A stretch of 48,780 nt of DNA, from NCBI GenBank assembly GCA_022843175.1, contig JALHOE010000028.1, positions 12,720 through 61,499 of the forward strand, read 5' to 3'. Origin of the DNA: Deltaproteobacteria bacterium. GTDB lineage: Bacteria; Myxococcota_A; Polyangia; Polyangiales; JADJMO01. The number at the start of each line of letters is the position of its first letter. Position 1 is the stretch's first letter. Shown here piece by piece: positions 27,625-35,373 of this stretch. Below the pieces are notes generated by a model. That model was not told the DNA's origin. It saw only the letters and a list, made by a program, of their open reading frames with translations, and searched no databases. A program made the translations under genes and the position numbers.

Positions 27625-28392
27625 ATGTCGAGGCTCCCCCTGGCCCTCCTGCTCGCGGTTCCCCTCGTGGCGTGCGGGGGCAAGGTCGACCTGCCGTCCG
27701 ACGGCGACGACTCCGGCACGACGACCGACACCGGCGGCTCCGCGAGCGACACCGCGCCGAGCGACGGCAGCCCGATCGACACCGGCCCCGGCGAGTGCAC
27801 CCGCGACAGCTGCGGCCCCGCCCCCGGCGCGCCGGCGGAGATGTGCTGGGACGGCAGCGTCGGCGGCATGACCGGCCGGTGCATTCGTCTGTCGAGCGGC
27901 GGGTGTGGCTGGGAGTTCCGCGACTGCCCGCCGCCCAAGCCGTGCATCTCCGCTGCGGAGTGCGGCAAGCCGAACCTCTTTTGCCGGGTCTCGCTCGGCA
28001 ATTGCGGCAAGCCGGGCACCTGCGCGCTCAAGCCGGAGGGTTGCGATCTGCTCTACGCGCCGGTGTGCGGCTGCGACGGCAAGACGTATGGCAACGAGTG
28101 CGCCGCGCAGACCGCGGGCATGACCGTCTCGTACAAGGGCGAGTGCAAGACCACGACGACCGGCTGCGCCGGCGGCTGTGCGAAGAGCGAGTTCTGCAAG
28201 TACCCCGACGGCGCGTGCGGCGGCGCGGGCGCGTGCACCAAGCTGCCGATGGGTTGTCCCGACCTCTGGGCGCCCGTCTGCGCCTGCGACGGCCGCACCT
28301 ACGGCAACTCGTGCGACGCCGCGATGGTCTCGCAGAGCATCGCCTTCAAGGGCGAGTGCAAGCCGCCGCCGCCGCCCGATCCGGGCGGCTGA
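27625..28392 (+). CDS. Lipoprotein with two Kazal-type protease-inhibitor domains
   Basis: 255 residues from ATG 27625. The signal MSRLPLALLLAVPLVACGG ends in a clear lipobox (VAC) and is followed by an acidic Ser/Thr/Gly linker. Two Kazal domains are plain: CDLLYAPVCGCDGKTYGNEC near residues 130-165 and CPDLWAPVCACDGRTYGNSC near 210-247, each with the C-x-P-V-C-G/A-C-D-G-x-T-Y-x-N-x-C pattern. A Cys-rich region before them may be a further module. Kazal domains inhibit serine proteases; a surface-anchored form could guard the cell or a partner against secreted proteases. The start diverges from the glycosyltransferase and the stop abuts that of the 28393 gene. Confidence 0.9.
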   Translation: MSRLPLALLLAVPLVACGGKVDLPSDGDDSGTTTDTGGSASDTAPSDGSPIDTGPGECTRDSCGPAPGAPAEMCWDGSVGGMTGRCIRLSSGGCGWEFRDCPPPKPCISAAECGKPNLFCRVSLGNCGKPGTCALKPEGCDLLYAPVCGCDGKTYGNECAAQTAGMTVSYKGECKTTTTGCAGGCAKSEFCKYPDGACGGAGACTKLPMGCPDLWAPVCACDGRTYGNSCDAAMVSQSIAFKGECKPPPPPDPGG

Positions 28393-29025
28393 TCAGAGCA
28401 CCCGCCGCACCGTCTCGGCGATCTGCGCGGAGGACGCGTCGCGCGGGACGGCGACGTGCCCGCTCGGCGCGCTGCCCACGAACAGCACCGCGTCGACCTT
28501 GGCGTTCAACAGATCGTCGGGCGTATCGAGCGGCAGGACGTCGAACCCGCACTGCACGAGGACGCGCGCCACCGACGCGCGCGTCCACCGATCGCGCTCG
28601 ACGACCGCGACGACCTTCCGCAGCGCCGAGGAGTCGGTGGGCGCGGGGGATTGGATCGTGGGGAGCGAGGCGGGCACCTCGGTGATCGGCGGGACCGTGA
28701 GGGGCGGCACGTTGGAGAGGATCGTGCGCGGGGACGCGAGGCGCGTGTCGGAGCGTCGCAGCTGCGACAGCTCAGCGACGAGGTCCTCGAAGAGCGCGGC
28801 GACGAGGCGCGGACCGAGCTCCTCGGCGAGCATCGGGCAGAGGTGCTCGCGACCGAACGCGAGGAGCTCCTCGCTCGCCTCGGGGAGCGTGGAGCGTCCG
28901 GCGCTCTCGAGGGCGCCATCGACGATGCGATCGGCCGACTCGCGGTCGTCGAACGCAGCATCGAGCATGCGCGCGAGCGCCCATTGCGCAGGGCTCGCCA
29001 CACTCGGCTCCGGCCGCACCCCCAT
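28393..29025 (-). CDS. Helical domain plus degenerate receiver protein, paralogue B
   Basis: 210 residues from ATG 29025. The N-terminal helical domain (ALARMLDAAFDDRESADRIV, then LLAFGREHLCPMLAEELG, about 16-92) aligns with the protein at 18321-19037, most strongly in the LxRxLDxAFxD and EELGPR(L/V)V motifs. After a Pro-rich linker comes a shortened receiver-like domain (VVAVVERDRWTRASVARVLVQ). Its phosphoacceptor strand reads AVLFVGSAPS with no Asp, so it cannot be phosphorylated in the usual way. It sits between the Kazal lipoprotein (stops abut) and a membrane protein 9 bases upstream on the same strand. Function unknown. Confidence 0.72.
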   Translation of the reverse strand: MGVRPEPSVASPAQWALARMLDAAFDDRESADRIVDGALESAGRSTLPEASEELLAFGREHLCPMLAEELGPRLVAALFEDLVAELSQLRRSDTRLASPRTILSNVPPLTVPPITEVPASLPTIQSPAPTDSSALRKVVAVVERDRWTRASVARVLVQCGFDVLPLDTPDDLLNAKVDAVLFVGSAPSGHVAVPRDASSAQIAETVRRVL

Positions 29026-29034
29026 GACGACAGC

Positions 29035-29823
29035 TTAGCGGTCCTTGCCGAGCCAGACGAACCAGAGAAACGCCAGCACCACGAGGATCGCGAGCGCGGT
29101 CAGCGAGCGCTGGAGTCGGGTTTTCGACGGGGGCGGCTTGCGGGCCTGGTAGCGGACCTCGACCAGGTCTCCGGCCGTGGAAACCAGGGCGATCGCGATC
29201 GCGGCACCGACCATCCGCGCGAGCACGGCGCGGTCGGGGACATTGCTTCCGACGCGAACGATCTGCATGGCCACTGCCGCCGCGACACCCACCGCGACCC
29301 ACAGCGGCAACGCGCCGAGCCGCGGCAGCGGGTGGCGCGGGACGAGCTTCGGGGGCGGGGACGCGTCCTTCACCAGCGCGGCGTCGAGCTCCTTCATCGC
29401 CATGCGCGCGACGTCGTCGGACGCGCCGATGGTGGGGCCCGCGCCGCCCTCTGCGCCGCGCGGCGCCGCGACCGCCTGCGGACGAATGAGCACGAGCCCG
29501 ACCGCGGTCCAGGCGATCGCGCCGACGAACACCTCGACTGGATCGGCGAGCGCGGTGGCCGATTGCGGGCCGAGGATCCACGCCGCGGCCGAGGGCACCA
29601 CGAACCCGGCGATGAGAATGGCCACCAGCCCGCGTCCGCCGCGGATGATCACCGCGCCGGCCGCGAGGATGCCGAGCACCGCCAGCGTCGCCGCGATCCG
29701 CGGGGGCCACGTGGCGCCGGGGAAGTAGCCGGCCGGCCGCACGGTCGTCCACCACGCCACGAGGGTCGCGGCGGCGACGGGCAGGGCGTCGCGGAGGCGA
29801 TCGCGATCTTGAGCCGCCTGCAT
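29035..29823 (-). CDS. Polytopic membrane protein of unknown function
   Basis: I start at ATG 29823 (MQAAQDRDRLRDALP), giving 262 residues. About six hydrophobic spans are visible, including ATLAVLGILAAGAVII, VAILIAGFVVPSAAAWIL, VFVGAIAWTAVGLVLI, LWVAVGVAAAVAMQIV, MVGAAIAIALVSTAG and LTALAILVVLAFLWFVWL, with a charged cytoplasmic loop between the third and fourth. No family recognised. It is followed after 9 bases by the pseudo-receiver gene and preceded by ttcA 11 bases away, so the three minus-strand genes probably share a transcript. Confidence 0.7.
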   Translation of the reverse strand: MQAAQDRDRLRDALPVAAATLVAWWTTVRPAGYFPGATWPPRIAATLAVLGILAAGAVIIRGGRGLVAILIAGFVVPSAAAWILGPQSATALADPVEVFVGAIAWTAVGLVLIRPQAVAAPRGAEGGAGPTIGASDDVARMAMKELDAALVKDASPPPKLVPRHPLPRLGALPLWVAVGVAAAVAMQIVRVGSNVPDRAVLARMVGAAIAIALVSTAGDLVEVRYQARKPPPSKTRLQRSLTALAILVVLAFLWFVWLGKDR

Positions 29824-29834
29824 CGCGCCCGAGA

Positions 29835-30719
29835 CTAGACGGTTTCGGAGCGGATCAACCGCTCGAGCGGGATGGTGCCGTCGGCCACCGCCTCTTCGGT
29901 GGGCGCGTCGCCCACGACCGGCAGCCCGAGCTTGCGCCACAACCCCGCGTCGAGGAGGTGGCTCGCGCGCACGTTGCGCAGCGCCGCGAGCATCGAGACC
30001 TTGGTGCCGGGGTTGTTCGCCTCCATGTCGTTGAGCAGGCGCTGCATCTGTTTGCGCTGCAGGTTCTCCTGCGAGCCGCACAGATCGCAGGGGAGGATCG
30101 GGAAGCCCTGCAGCTCGGCGAAGCGAGCGATGGTGTCCTCGGCGGCGTAGACCAGCGGGCGGATCACCGTGTTGCGGCCGTCGTCGCTCTTGAGCTTCGG
30201 CGGCATCGCCTTGAGCTGGCCGGCGAACACCAGGTTGAGCATCAGCGTGGCGAGCACGTCGTCCCGGTGGTGGCCGAGCGCGATCTTGGTGCAGCCGAGA
30301 TCTTGCGCGAGCGTGTAGAGGATGCCGCGCCGCAGCCGCGAGCAGAGCGAGCAGTAGGTCTTGCCCTCGGGGATCTTCGAGGTGACCACCGCGTAGGTGT
30401 CCTCGAACACGATCTTGTGCGGGTAGCCCTCGGCCTCGAGGTAGCTGCGGAGCGTGTCGACCGGGTAGCCGGGGTGGCCCTGGTCGAGGTTGACGGCGAC
30501 GAGCTCGAAGTCGATCGGCGCGGCCTTTTGGAAGCGGCGGAGGAGGTGCAGCATCGTGTAGCTGTCCTTGCCGCCGCTGATCGCCACCATCACCTTGTCG
30601 CCGGCCTCGATCATCGAGAACTCGCCGATCGCGCGGCCCATGTCCTTGGCGAGGCGCCGTTCGAGCTGATCGCGCTCTTCTGCGGAGCTCTTGGGGACGT
30701 GGGCGGCGCGCGCGGTCAT
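29835..30719 (-). CDS. ttcA: tRNA 2-thiocytidine biosynthesis protein TtcA
   Basis: 294 residues from ATG 30719. The N-type ATP pyrophosphatase loop ISGGKDS lies at residues 47-53. The TtcA-defining cysteines are Cys123 and Cys126 in YCSLCSRLRRG, and a second CxxC (Cys211, Cys214) occurs in PCDLCGSQ. TtcA thiolates cytidine 32 of certain tRNAs using ATP and a sulphur donor; the first CxxC set binds an Fe-S cluster. Length and motifs fit a complete enzyme. It diverges from moxR across 53 bases. A housekeeping RNA-modification gene next to a MoxR cluster is likely just chromosomal neighbourhood. Confidence 0.95.
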   Translation of the reverse strand: MTARAAHVPKSSAEERDQLERRLAKDMGRAIGEFSMIEAGDKVMVAISGGKDSYTMLHLLRRFQKAAPIDFELVAVNLDQGHPGYPVDTLRSYLEAEGYPHKIVFEDTYAVVTSKIPEGKTYCSLCSRLRRGILYTLAQDLGCTKIALGHHRDDVLATLMLNLVFAGQLKAMPPKLKSDDGRNTVIRPLVYAAEDTIARFAELQGFPILPCDLCGSQENLQRKQMQRLLNDMEANNPGTKVSMLAALRNVRASHLLDAGLWRKLGLPVVGDAPTEEAVADGTIPLERLIRSETV

Positions 30720-30772
30720 GGGCCGCGGGGTGTAGCGCGACAGGGCGTCGCGGTCACGTTACCCTGGCCGGC

Positions 30773-31801
30773 GTGACCGACATCGTGCGTCTCGACCCCG
30801 CCGCGGCAGCCGACCTGGTGAAGAAGATCCGCGCGGCCATCGGGCGCGTCCTCGTCGGACAGGACGAGGTGATCGAGCAGGTGCTGTGGGGCATGGTCGC
30901 CGGCGGGCACGTGTTGCTCGAGGGCGCGCCGGGCCTCGGCAAGACGCTGCTCGTGCGCGCGCTCTCCGCCGCGGTTCACCTCAAGTTCTCCCGCATCCAG
31001 TTCACGCCGGACCTCATGCCGAGCGACGTGACCGGCACGCACATGCTGGTCGAGGGCGACGGCAAGGGCCGCCGCTTCGTCCTGCAAAAAGGGCCGATCT
31101 TCGCGCAGGTGGTCCTCGCCGACGAGATCAACCGCGCGACGCCCAAGACCCAGAGCGCGCTCCTCGAGGCGATGCAGGAGCACTCGGTCACCCTCGCCGG
31201 CGAGAAGCACGTGCTCGAGGAGCCGTTCTACGTCCTCGCCACCGAGAACCCGATCGAGATGGAGGGCACCTATCCGCTGCCCGAGGCGCAGCTCGATCGT
31301 TTCCTCTTCAAGGTGATGGTGCCCTCGCCCACCGAGGACGAGCTCGTCCAGGTGCTCAGCCGCACCACCGGCCAGATCACCGACATGCCCGAGCCGGTCG
31401 TCTCGCGCGACGAGCTGCTCGGTCTCCGCGTCACCTGCCGCGACGTCGCGATCGCCGAGCCGATCCTCCGCTACGCGGCGCGCCTCGTCCGCGCGTGCGA
31501 TCCCACGATGCCCGAGGCCCCGGCGATCGTCCGCCGCGCGATCCGCGTCGGCGCCGGCGTCCGCGCCGCGCAGGCCCTCGTGCTCGGCGCCAAGGCCTCC
31601 GCGCTCGCCACCGCGCGCATGCACGCCGGCTTCGAGGACATCCAGCGCGTCGCCAAGCCCGCCCTTCGCCACCGCATGATCCGCTCGTTCGAGGGCGAAG
31701 CGGACGGCATCACGACCGACCAGGTGGTCGACGCCGTCCTCGCCGCGATCCCGTCTCGGCCGGCGGACGTCACGCGCGAAGTCGCCGCCTCCCGCGGCTG
31801 A
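30773..31801 (+). CDS. MoxR-family AAA+ ATPase
   Basis: 342 residues from GTG 30773. Walker A is GAPGLGKT at 51-58, Walker B ends in LADEINR with Asp/Glu 117-118, and TENPIEMEGTYPLPEAQLDR is the sensor-1 and pore region of MoxR proteins. These act as chaperone-like ATPases that mature or activate partner complexes, usually with VWA-domain proteins. Such partners are present: DUF58 at 38050 and BatA-like VWA proteins at 46182 and 48317. It is the first gene of the plus-strand block and is separated from it by about 290 bases holding an inverted-repeat element. Confidence 0.93.
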   Translation: MTDIVRLDPAAAADLVKKIRAAIGRVLVGQDEVIEQVLWGMVAGGHVLLEGAPGLGKTLLVRALSAAVHLKFSRIQFTPDLMPSDVTGTHMLVEGDGKGRRFVLQKGPIFAQVVLADEINRATPKTQSALLEAMQEHSVTLAGEKHVLEEPFYVLATENPIEMEGTYPLPEAQLDRFLFKVMVPSPTEDELVQVLSRTTGQITDMPEPVVSRDELLGLRVTCRDVAIAEPILRYAARLVRACDPTMPEAPAIVRRAIRVGAGVRAAQALVLGAKASALATARMHAGFEDIQRVAKPALRHRMIRSFEGEADGITTDQVVDAVLAAIPSRPADVTREVAASRG

Positions 31802-31855
31802 TCGCCCTCCCGCCGGCCGCGGGCCGCCGGACCGCCGGGCCGGTGACCGATCCAG

Positions 31856-31992
31856 ATTCCGATCTACTCGCTATTCGCGTTAGTTCGACACGCATCGCGA
31901 GTTTGTGCGCGCAGCAACCCGCACCCATCGGCCTTCGAGCCCCCTTTCGGGCCCACGATCCGATCTAACGCGTATAGCGAGTAGATCGGAAT
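31856..31992. repeat. 28-bp near-perfect inverted repeat, 81-base spacer
   Basis: The arms 31856-31883 and 31965-31992 are reverse complements with one mismatch near the centre. The 137-base element is less GC-rich than its surroundings and lies between moxR and the HTH-like gene at 32093. It could be a MITE-like remnant, a pair of operator sites, or a long RNA hairpin. No transposase is nearby and no T-run follows. The flanks (31802-31855, 31993-32092) hold no gene. Confidence 0.85.
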
Positions 31993-32092
31993 TTCAGCCG
32001 GTTGCCCGGGGCGGGGCGGGGGGCGTCCGGGCACGGTGGAGCGCAGTGTGCCGCGTGCGCAACTCCGCCAGCGGCTTGGTCGAGGGGCGCGC

Positions 32093-32794
32093 ATGCGTGC
32101 AAAGGTTCGACCGGGCCCCGAGCCCATGCGGCTGCGTTTGGAGATGTTGGACGTAGACGAGCTCGTCGAGGCGTTGCGCGAACACGTCTCTCTCGCCCAG
32201 ACGGGGAGCGGTCCGCCGCCCCGCCGCAGTCCGCGGCGTCTCCTCGAAGCGGTACAGCTCGCGCATGACGCGAACCGAGCGCGTGCGCGCATTGTAGAAG
32301 GCGCTCCGGTTCCACCGCGCTGGCTTGCGGCGCTCGGGAATGTCGCGACGTCGCGCGTGCGGCAGCTCCTTCGCGATGGCGGGCTCCAGTGGCGCGGCAA
32401 GGGCGTCGACCCGGCGAGCGCGGCGCGTTGGCTGAAGCGGGAGGAGCCCCGGTTCGCGGGGCGACGGCGGCTCGTGGCGACGAGGCCGTCGTGGTGGGGG
32501 CGCACCGTCAACAAGTGGGTCTTCTTCGCCTCGATGGACGCGGCGACGAAGTCGGTTCTACCGAGCGGCTGCACCTTTCGATTCGATGTCAGCGATACGC
32601 CGTGTTTCGAGGTCGCGCCGTGGGCGCGGCTGGACGACCCGACCGTCGAAGCGCTGCGGGCGCGGGTCTGCGAGTTGCTCGAACCGCTCGGCCCCCACCT
32701 TCCTGCCTTGCCGCGCGAGGAGGACGGCTCCATCGACGGGGGATGCTCGGAGCGCTCTCCCCCGCCGCCATCGCCACCTCAAGCCGCAATGTGA
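32093..32794 (+). CDS. Hypothetical protein with possible helix-turn-helix
   Basis: I choose ATG 32093 because GAGGGG (32082-32087) precedes it by five bases; other in-frame ATGs lie downstream. The 233-residue protein has an acidic helical start (MLDVDELVEALREHVSLAQ), a central segment NVATSRVRQLLRDGGLQW that could be a helix-turn-helix followed by a basic wing, then a C-terminal beta-rich domain (WWGRTVNKWVFFASM, CTFRFDVSDTPCFEV) and a low-complexity Pro/Ser tail. Its stop overlaps the start of the hotdog gene (ATGTGA). No family recognised; DNA binding is a guess. If true, the inverted repeat just upstream is the natural candidate target. Confidence 0.6.
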   Translation: MRAKVRPGPEPMRLRLEMLDVDELVEALREHVSLAQTGSGPPPRRSPRRLLEAVQLAHDANRARARIVEGAPVPPRWLAALGNVATSRVRQLLRDGGLQWRGKGVDPASAARWLKREEPRFAGRRRLVATRPSWWGRTVNKWVFFASMDAATKSVLPSGCTFRFDVSDTPCFEVAPWARLDDPTVEALRARVCELLEPLGPHLPALPREEDGSIDGGCSERSPPPPSPPQAAM

Positions 32795-33252
32795 TCCGTG
32801 ACTTCTGGGATCGGGTGCACCGCATCCCCGGCGGGTCGCGGCTGTTCAGCAAGGCGATTGGGCTCGCGGCGCCGTACACCGCGACGATCGGAGCGCACGT
32901 CGAGGTGCTGCGGGTGGGGCACGCCGAGGTGACGCTGCGAGACCGGCGGGCTGTCCGCAATCACCTCGACTGCGTGCACGCCATCGCGCTGTGCAACCTC
33001 GCCGAGCTCGCGGGCAACGTGGCGATCGCGTACTCGATGCCGAACGACGCGCGGTTCATCGTGGCGGGGTTGAACATCGAGTACCTCAAGAAGGCGCGCG
33101 GGAAGATCCGCGCGGTCGTCGACGCGCCGGTCCCGGAGTCGAGCGCGCGACGCGAGTACGACGTCGTCGTGCGGATGCTCAACGACCGTGGCGAAGAGGT
33201 CGCCCGCGCCACCCTCCGCACCCTGGTTGGGCCGAAAAAGGCTGGGAACTAA
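32791..33252 (+). CDS. Hotdog-fold DUF4442 family protein (thioesterase-like)
   Basis: 153 residues from GTG 32791, overlapping the preceding stop as GTGA. NHLDCVHAIALCNLAELAGN in the middle is the hotdog helix of the DUF4442/PaaI-like group, where NxxxxVHA and the following acidic residue line the CoA-ester pocket. A C-terminal sheet (GKIRAVVDAPVP, YDVVVRMLNDRGEEVARATL) completes the fold. Members are expected to hydrolyse acyl-CoA or related thioesters, but few are characterised. Its place inside a MoxR/ABC/DUF58 block is unusual; it may serve the cluster or be a passenger. Confidence 0.85.
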   Translation: MIRDFWDRVHRIPGGSRLFSKAIGLAAPYTATIGAHVEVLRVGHAEVTLRDRRAVRNHLDCVHAIALCNLAELAGNVAIAYSMPNDARFIVAGLNIEYLKKARGKIRAVVDAPVPESSARREYDVVVRMLNDRGEEVARATLRTLVGPKKAGN

Positions 33253-33279
33253 GCTCGCACGCCCGGCGTTGCGGAGTCT

Positions 33280-35373
33280 ATGCTGCGGGTCCGGATGCGT
33301 CGCTTCCTCTCCGCGGTCGTCGCGTCGGTCGTGTGCTCGTTGTCGGCGATCGCGTTCGCCGCGCCGCGGCTCGACGTCGCGCACGTGCAGGGCAAGGAAG
33401 CGCCGTGGGTCGTCGGGTGGAACGAGGCGGTCGTCGCGCTCGACAACGCCGACGGCGCGGCGTGGCGCGGCGAGGTCTTGATCGACTCGTCGTACGACCG
33501 CCACCCGGATTCGCGCGGGAGCGTGCGGGTGCCGGTGTCTCTCTCGGCCGGTGAGTCCGTCCGGCTGCTGATCCCGTTCCACCTCCACGCCGGCACGTTC
33601 CCCAACGTGATTCTGCGCACCACCGGCGAGGGCGAGGCCGCGAGCCAGGCGCTCACGCTCACCCGCGGGATCGAGGGCGTCGCCACCATCGTCGAGATCC
33701 AGGGCAAAGAGGCGCGTGGCGCCAAGCTCGTCGACGTGCCGGCCAGCTCGAGCTTCGACGACGAGAAAGAAGAGGGCGGCGTTCCCACGCCGCCCCCGCA
33801 CCACATCCCGCCCAAGCACGGCCCGATGCCGACGATCCCGGCGCCCCCGAGCGGCTACACGTCGCTCGCCGTCGCGCAGGTGTCCACCGTGCAGATCGCG
33901 CGCGAGTCGGGCGATCCGATCCTCCCGGACATCGCCGGCGGCTGGAGCGGCGCGGTGCTGGTCGTCGCGCCGAGCGACATCCTCGCGCGGCTGCAGGGGC
34001 GCTCGCTCGACTCGCTCGAGCACTGGGTGCTCGCGGGCGGCACGCTCGCGATCGCGGTCACCCGCGAGGAAGACCTCCGCAGCGAGCCGCTCAAGCGCCT
34101 CCTCGGCGCCGAGACGCGCATGACGAGCGGCGCCGGCGCAGCGGTGATGACGTTCGGCGGCGGCAACCTCGTGCGCGGCGACGTGAGCAAGGAGGGCGAC
34201 GACGGCGACTACGTCGCCCACGGCCTCGGGCAGACGTGGCTGCTTCGTCGCGACCCGTGGGCGCGCACGTTCGACCCCAAGAGCCCGAAGTCGATCTACG
34301 GGCTCTGGCACTCCGGCAAGACGCGCCGCGCGCAGACGATCTCGCTGCCGGCCGGCACCGGGCTGCGGTTTCAGGACGACGACCGCGTGCGCAAGTTCAT
34401 CGACCCGAACCACGGCTTCCGGCCGTCGCTCGGCGTCGCGGCGGTGCTCGTGGTCCTCTACGCGCTCCTCGTGGGCCCGCTGGCCTTTGGCCGCGCGCGC
34501 AAGCTCGGGCAGCCGCTGTCGGTGCTCCGAGCCACGCCGCTCCTCGCGCTCGGGCTGTTCGTGTTGCTGGTCGGCCTCGGCAAGCTCGGCAAGGGCTTCA
34601 AGGGGCGCGCGCGTCGCCTGCAGGTGCTCGAGCTCGCCGGCGGCTCCACCAAGGGGAGCGCCACCACCTTTCATGCGTTCTATGTCGCCGACCCCAACGT
34701 GGTCGAGGTCGTCGCCAGTCGGCCGATCGACACCGTGCACGTCGTCGAGCCCTTCAGCGAGGGCGATCCGATCGAGCTCGACCGAGGGAGCATCGCGGTG
34801 CGCGGGGTGCGGGCGCACCCGTGGCAGACGATCGTCGTCGCCGAAGAGGGCGCGCGCGACGTCGCGGGCGGCATCGTCCTCGAGGGCAACGGGCAGAAGC
34901 TCACCCTCATCAACAAGACCAACTGGACGCTCGAGCACGTCGTCCTTCACCCGGAGACGATGGCCGCGGCGCCCGCGCGCTCGCGCTACTTCGCCAAGGT
35001 CCTCCCCGGCGAGACGGTCGTCGCGCGCGACGGCATCGCGGTTGACCGGCGCGTGCGCCCGCTGCCGTATCACTTCGTCGCGGGTGGCGGCGGCGGCGAG
35101 CCGCTCATCAAGGACAACGACCCGTCCGCCGACGCGATCGACGCGCTCGATGCGCTCGTCACGGCGTGGTCGGGCTCGAGCTTTCCGGCCGGCGAGCCGG
35201 TGCCGTTCACGCAGCCGGTGGCCACGGCGCTGGTGCGCACGAGCGGCGGGCAGTCGTCGGGGCTCACCATCGAGCGCGAGGCCATCCTCATCCGCGTGCT
35301 CGGGCTCGGTGGCGGCAAGGGCAAGGGCGACCTCGAACAGGAGCCGCCCAAGGGCAAGGAGCAGACGCTGTGA
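33280..35373 (+). CDS. Large membrane-anchored protein of the MoxR/ABC cluster
   Basis: 697 residues from ATG 33280; ATG 33295 is an alternative. A signal peptide (VVASVVCSLSAIAFA) is followed by a large extracytoplasmic part with a Pro/His-rich loop (PTPPPHHIPPKHGP). Two membrane spans occur near residues 388-440 (VAAVLVVLYALLVGPLAF and LLALGLFVLLVGLG), then a second soluble region and a Gly/Lys tail. Similar two-part proteins occur beside ABC-2 transporters and DUF58/VWA genes, where they resemble the GldG/auxiliary component. The stop overlaps the ATPase start as GTGA, so it should act with the transporter. Confidence 0.75.
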   Translation: MLRVRMRRFLSAVVASVVCSLSAIAFAAPRLDVAHVQGKEAPWVVGWNEAVVALDNADGAAWRGEVLIDSSYDRHPDSRGSVRVPVSLSAGESVRLLIPFHLHAGTFPNVILRTTGEGEAASQALTLTRGIEGVATIVEIQGKEARGAKLVDVPASSSFDDEKEEGGVPTPPPHHIPPKHGPMPTIPAPPSGYTSLAVAQVSTVQIARESGDPILPDIAGGWSGAVLVVAPSDILARLQGRSLDSLEHWVLAGGTLAIAVTREEDLRSEPLKRLLGAETRMTSGAGAAVMTFGGGNLVRGDVSKEGDDGDYVAHGLGQTWLLRRDPWARTFDPKSPKSIYGLWHSGKTRRAQTISLPAGTGLRFQDDDRVRKFIDPNHGFRPSLGVAAVLVVLYALLVGPLAFGRARKLGQPLSVLRATPLLALGLFVLLVGLGKLGKGFKGRARRLQVLELAGGSTKGSATTFHAFYVADPNVVEVVASRPIDTVHVVEPFSEGDPIELDRGSIAVRGVRAHPWQTIVVAEEGARDVAGGIVLEGNGQKLTLINKTNWTLEHVVLHPETMAAAPARSRYFAKVLPGETVVARDGIAVDRRVRPLPYHFVAGGGGGEPLIKDNDPSADAIDALDALVTAWSGSSFPAGEPVPFTQPVATALVRTSGGQSSGLTIEREAILIRVLGLGGGKGKGDLEQEPPKGKEQTL

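Noticed and set aside
24168-28031. Minus-strand open frame of 1287 codons overlapping the glycosyltransferase
   Set aside because: It is out of frame with the clear ArnT-like protein and has an Arg/His-rich composition without domains.
31856-31992. Integron attC-like site suggested by the GTTAG...CTAAC inner ends
   Set aside because: In attC the order is RYYYAAC first and GTTRRRY last; here the order is reversed and the long perfect arms lack the usual extra-helical bases. No integrase is present.
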